Below, one piece after another: positions 22,867-24,652 of a DNA stretch of 24,652 bases. The DNA comes from Psychrobacillus sp040274765 (GTDB lineage: Bacteria > Bacillota > Bacilli > Bacillales_A > Planococcaceae), in contig JBEMAY010000048.1 of NCBI GenBank assembly GCA_040274765.1, positions 1 through 24,652 of the forward strand, read 5' to 3'. Below the pieces are notes generated by a model. It searched no databases and had not been told where the DNA came from. It saw only the letters and a list, made by a program, of their open reading frames with translations. Position 1 is the first letter of the stretch; the number at the start of each line of letters is the position of its first letter. The position numbers and the translations under genes are program-made.

Positions 22867-23649
22867 TTATAGCATATTTGCGACTCTCTCACCCATTCGA
22901 ATAAACTTTCCAGGAGTTATTTCACTAGAGAATTCTATACTGTCTTCTTCAAACAACAAAACTACTGTTGAACCGAAAGAAAAGTAACCTACCTCTTCTC
23001 CCTTTTTCCATTCTAACTCCCTGTTCGTAAGTTCAATGGAATTCACAAACATTGCACCCACCTTTATGTGAAAACAACGTTTATCATTAGGCATCAAAAG
23101 CTCTGTCAAAAGCCGATAGTTTCCGCTAATGGTTTCTTTACCATATGCTAGTCCCCATTTGTTCACTGGATAGGATTTCTTTCCAAGGACATACTGCCGA
23201 GTAACCCTTCCATCTACCGGAGAATGAATTCGGTGATATTCAGCTGGGCTTAAATATAGAATAATAAATTTACCTCTTTCATATTCTTTACCTATTTTAT
23301 CGGAGCCGAGCATATCATGAAGTGTATATGCTTTTCCTTTCACATGAAAAATTCCATCATACGTTATATCCCCAAAAGTTTCAATAGTAGCATCTACCGG
23401 ACTTATAATTCCATTGACAGCAGAATCTATATCTCTACTATTTTGTTTCAATGGGCGCACAAAAAAATCATGCAATGTAGAAAATTCATGGAGATGACAT
23501 GGCATTTCATCTGGATCTATATTAAAATGTTTCATATAGGCAGGTATGATTTTCTTACTAAGATTAGACTGAGCGAAGCCTTTGATCAAAGACGATGACC
23601 ACCTACCATTGGTCAACTCAATCATAGATTGGTATATTTTTTCTTTCAT
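22867..23649 (-). CDS. psd: Phosphatidylserine decarboxylase proenzyme
   Basis: Psd converts phosphatidylserine to phosphatidylethanolamine at the membrane. It is made as a proenzyme that cuts itself to give a pyruvoyl group. The 260 residues show the processing triad: Asp86 in SPVDAT, His142 in YHRIHSPVDG, and Ser227 in the cleavage motif FGST (LGST in many relatives). Cleavage would leave a 34-residue alpha chain. The ATG start has GGGAGA upstream. It stands at the head of the yqeG-yqeM cluster, with only about 20-40 bases to yqeG, and is divergent from pssA, which makes its substrate. In B. subtilis psd is elsewhere, beside pssA. Confidence 0.96.
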   Translation of the reverse strand: MKEKIYQSMIELTNGRWSSSLIKGFAQSNLSKKIIPAYMKHFNIDPDEMPCHLHEFSTLHDFFVRPLKQNSRDIDSAVNGIISPVDATIETFGDITYDGIFHVKGKAYTLHDMLGSDKIGKEYERGKFIILYLSPAEYHRIHSPVDGRVTRQYVLGKKSYPVNKWGLAYGKETISGNYRLLTELLMPNDKRCFHIKVGAMFVNSIELTNRELEWKKGEEVGYFSFGSTVVLLFEEDSIEFSSEITPGKFIRMGERVANML

Positions 23650-23674
23650 TTCTTAGTCTCCCTATAAAAATTTA

Positions 23675-23704
23675 CTTACAATTTTTGTTTACTCGAAGTA
23701 TAAT
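23675..23704 (+). promoter_or_regulatory. Probable sigma-A promoter of pssA
   Basis: CTTACA (23675-23680, 4 of 6 consensus bases), an 18-base spacer and a perfect TATAAT (23699-23704), 35 bases before the pssA start. The -10 box overlaps that of the opposing psd promoter by four bases. Confidence 0.55.
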
Positions 23705-23726
23705 GAACAAATATGTTATTTGTAAA
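23697..23726 (-). promoter_or_regulatory. Probable sigma-A promoter of psd and the downstream operon
   Basis: On the minus strand TTTACA (23721-23726, 5 of 6), an 18-base spacer and TATACT (23697-23702, 5 of 6), about 48 bases before the psd start. Its -35 reaches into the pssA ribosome binding site region. Confidence 0.6.
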
Positions 23727-23739
23727 GGAGTGATTTGCA

Positions 23740-24279
23740 ATGTATTTACAAAATGCTATGACTCAAACAATAAAAAAACTAAAAACGCAGGCTGCTAATA
23801 TGATAACAATAGGTAATTTAGCATTCGGTGGAGCAGCAATTATGGCTACAGTAAATGAATACTACTCGTTTAGTGTGTTATTTATATTTATCGCAGGCTT
23901 GTTAGATCGTTTTGATGGCATGGTTGCCAGAAGGTTCAACTTAGAGTCAGAGCTTGGTAAACAGCTAGACTCAATGAGTGATATTATATCCTTTGGAATT
24001 GCACCTGCTCTTTTAATGTACTCCTTAGTTTTACAGGAATTTAGTATTGCAGGTATGATTATTACTGTTATATATATAGCTTGTGGCGCATTTAGACTAG
24101 CCCGCTTTAATATTTCTGAGTCAAATGGTTTTTTTACAGGACTACCGATTACAGTTGCTGGAGTGATATTGACGTTATCCTATTTTGCTATTAACTTTGT
24201 TCCACCAGTTACGTACATGTTTTTATTTATTATTATGGCACTATTAATGATCAGTACTTTTACATTAAAGAAAGTCTGA
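23740..24279 (+). CDS. pssA: CDP-diacylglycerol--serine O-phosphatidyltransferase PssA
   Basis: PssA makes phosphatidylserine from CDP-diacylglycerol and serine in the membrane. The 179-residue protein is mostly membrane helices and carries the full CDP-alcohol phosphotransferase motif: Asp56, Asp59-Gly60, Ala63-Arg64, Gly73, Asp77, Asp81, with normal spacing. It also has the subfamily's ITIGNLAFGG before the first helix and GAFRLARFN after the motif. The ATG start has AAAGGAG nine bases upstream. Divergent from psd, so the two enzymes of phosphatidylethanolamine synthesis share one 90-base control region. Confidence 0.96.
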   Translation: MYLQNAMTQTIKKLKTQAANMITIGNLAFGGAAIMATVNEYYSFSVLFIFIAGLLDRFDGMVARRFNLESELGKQLDSMSDIISFGIAPALLMYSLVLQEFSIAGMIITVIYIACGAFRLARFNISESNGFFTGLPITVAGVILTLSYFAINFVPPVTYMFLFIIMALLMISTFTLKKV

Positions 24280-24312
24280 CATGCTTTAAGCAATTATATA
24301 TTTCTTAAAAGG

Positions 24313-24337
24313 CGACTGCAAATGCAGTCGTTTTTTT
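24313..24337 (+). terminator. Terminator of pssA
   Basis: Stem CGACTGC (24313-24319) and GCAGTCG (24324-24330) with a four-base loop, then seven T. It lies 33 bases after the pssA stop and separates pssA from sigK. Confidence 0.93.
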
Positions 24338-24338
24338 C

Positions 24339-24365
24339 ATATTTTGTCGTAATTCCACATATATT
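24339..24365 (+). promoter_or_regulatory. Candidate sigma-E promoter of sigK
   Basis: ATA (24339-24341), 16 bases, then CATATATT (24358-24365), which fits the sigma-E -10 consensus CATACAHT at 7 of 8. The sigK gene (spoIVCB) is a known sigma-E target in the mother cell. Transcription would begin near 24372, just before the strong GGAGGTGA at 24383-24390. Confidence 0.6.
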
Positions 24366-24394
24366 GAAAGTATAACTAGATGGAGGTGAACATA

Positions 24395-24652
24395 ATTTCC
24401 GGTCTTCTAACTGCATTTATAAACATGGTCATCGATTTGCCGCTTGTGCTCGGGTATTTAAAAGGGCAGGCGTTCCATCAGCCCCTTTCTCCGGAGGAAG
24501 AACAAGTAATGATTCAACGTTTTCTAGATGGAGACCTAACAGCAAGAGATGAACTTATCGAACGTAATATGCGGCTTGTTGCGCACGTAGTTAAGAAATT
24601 TCACCCGAAGCACGAGCTCTTAGATGACTATATATCTATTGGAACCATTGGG
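24395..24652 (+). CDS. sigK: RNA polymerase sigma-K factor precursor, N-terminal part, cut off by window edge
   Basis: Sigma-K drives late mother-cell gene expression in sporulation and is made as an inactive, membrane-bound precursor. Visible are the hydrophobic prosequence, the boundary LG-YLKGQAFHQPL, and region 1.2/2.1 with ERNMRLVAHVVKKF and DDYISIGTIG, running open to the right edge. The start is unusual. The frame has ATG at 24380, GTG at 24386, then ATA and ATT (24395). The strong GGAGGTGA (24383-24390) is correctly spaced only for ATT (or ATA), and starting at ATT gives M-S-G plus a 20-residue prosequence ending before Tyr21, as in B. subtilis. Start at 24380 or 24386 is possible and would add five or three residues. 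Whether the gene is split by an intervening element further on cannot be seen. Confidence 0.92.
   Translation, partial: MSGLLTAFINMVIDLPLVLGYLKGQAFHQPLSPEEEQVMIQRFLDGDLTARDELIERNMRLVAHVVKKFHPKHELLDDYISIGTIG

Noticed and set aside
24395..24652. skin-like element interrupting sigK
   Set aside because: The known split in B. subtilis lies further into the gene than the 86 codons visible here, so nothing can be said.

Overview
The window is an ordinary, well-conserved chromosomal block from a low-GC, spore-forming member of the Bacillales. Gene content and order match the Bacillus subtilis yqeG-comE-holA-rpsT-gpr-spoIIP-lepA-hrcA-dnaK region, read here mostly on the minus strand. The sporulation genes (gpr, spoIIP, sigK), the CIRCE-controlled hrcA operon and AGGAGG-type ribosome binding sites point to Bacillaceae or Planococcaceae. 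Placing psd and pssA between yqeG and sigK, a lone DUF3889 gene between lepA and hemW, and the absence of comER and yqxA from their B. subtilis positions suggest a Planococcaceae-like lineage; this assignment is an inference. I see no transposase, integrase, phage gene, CRISPR array, tRNA or rRNA.

Layout by coordinate. (1) 1-6436: heat-shock operon read right to left, hrcA-grpE-dnaK-dnaJ-prmA-rsmE, with a perfect CIRCE operator before hrcA, a leaky-looking hairpin between dnaK and dnaJ, and a likely second promoter before dnaJ. The operon couples chaperones to rRNA and ribosomal-protein methylation. (2) 6451-10129: hemW and lepA on the minus strand, separated by a plus-strand gene for a small secreted DUF3889 protein. 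(3) 10271-12388: spoIIP and gpr, with candidate sigma-E and sigma-G promoters. (4) 12403-14220: rpsT and yqzM on the plus strand, with holA on the minus strand between them. (5) 14232-17837: DNA uptake genes comEA-comEB-comEC. (6) 17849-23726: a tightly packed, partly overlapping operon psd-yqeG-yqeH-aroE-yhbY-nadD-yqeK-rsfS-yqeM, mixing lipid synthesis, ribosome assembly, NAD and shikimate synthesis and nucleotide signalling. (7) 23675-24652: pssA, divergent from psd with overlapping promoters, then the first part of sigK behind a sigma-E-type promoter.

No new multi-gene system was found. The most interesting points are small. sigK appears to start at ATT. The psd and pssA -10 boxes overlap face to face. 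The GPR protease has an unusually short propeptide. The leaders of comEA and hemW can each fold so that one anti-Shine-Dalgarno segment pairs either with a decoy or with the gene's own ribosome binding site. The PGP-phosphatase-like yqeG sits next to psd and pssA. Several start codons were moved from the longest possible frame on the basis of ribosome binding site spacing and family alignment. All family comparisons are from memory, not from a search.
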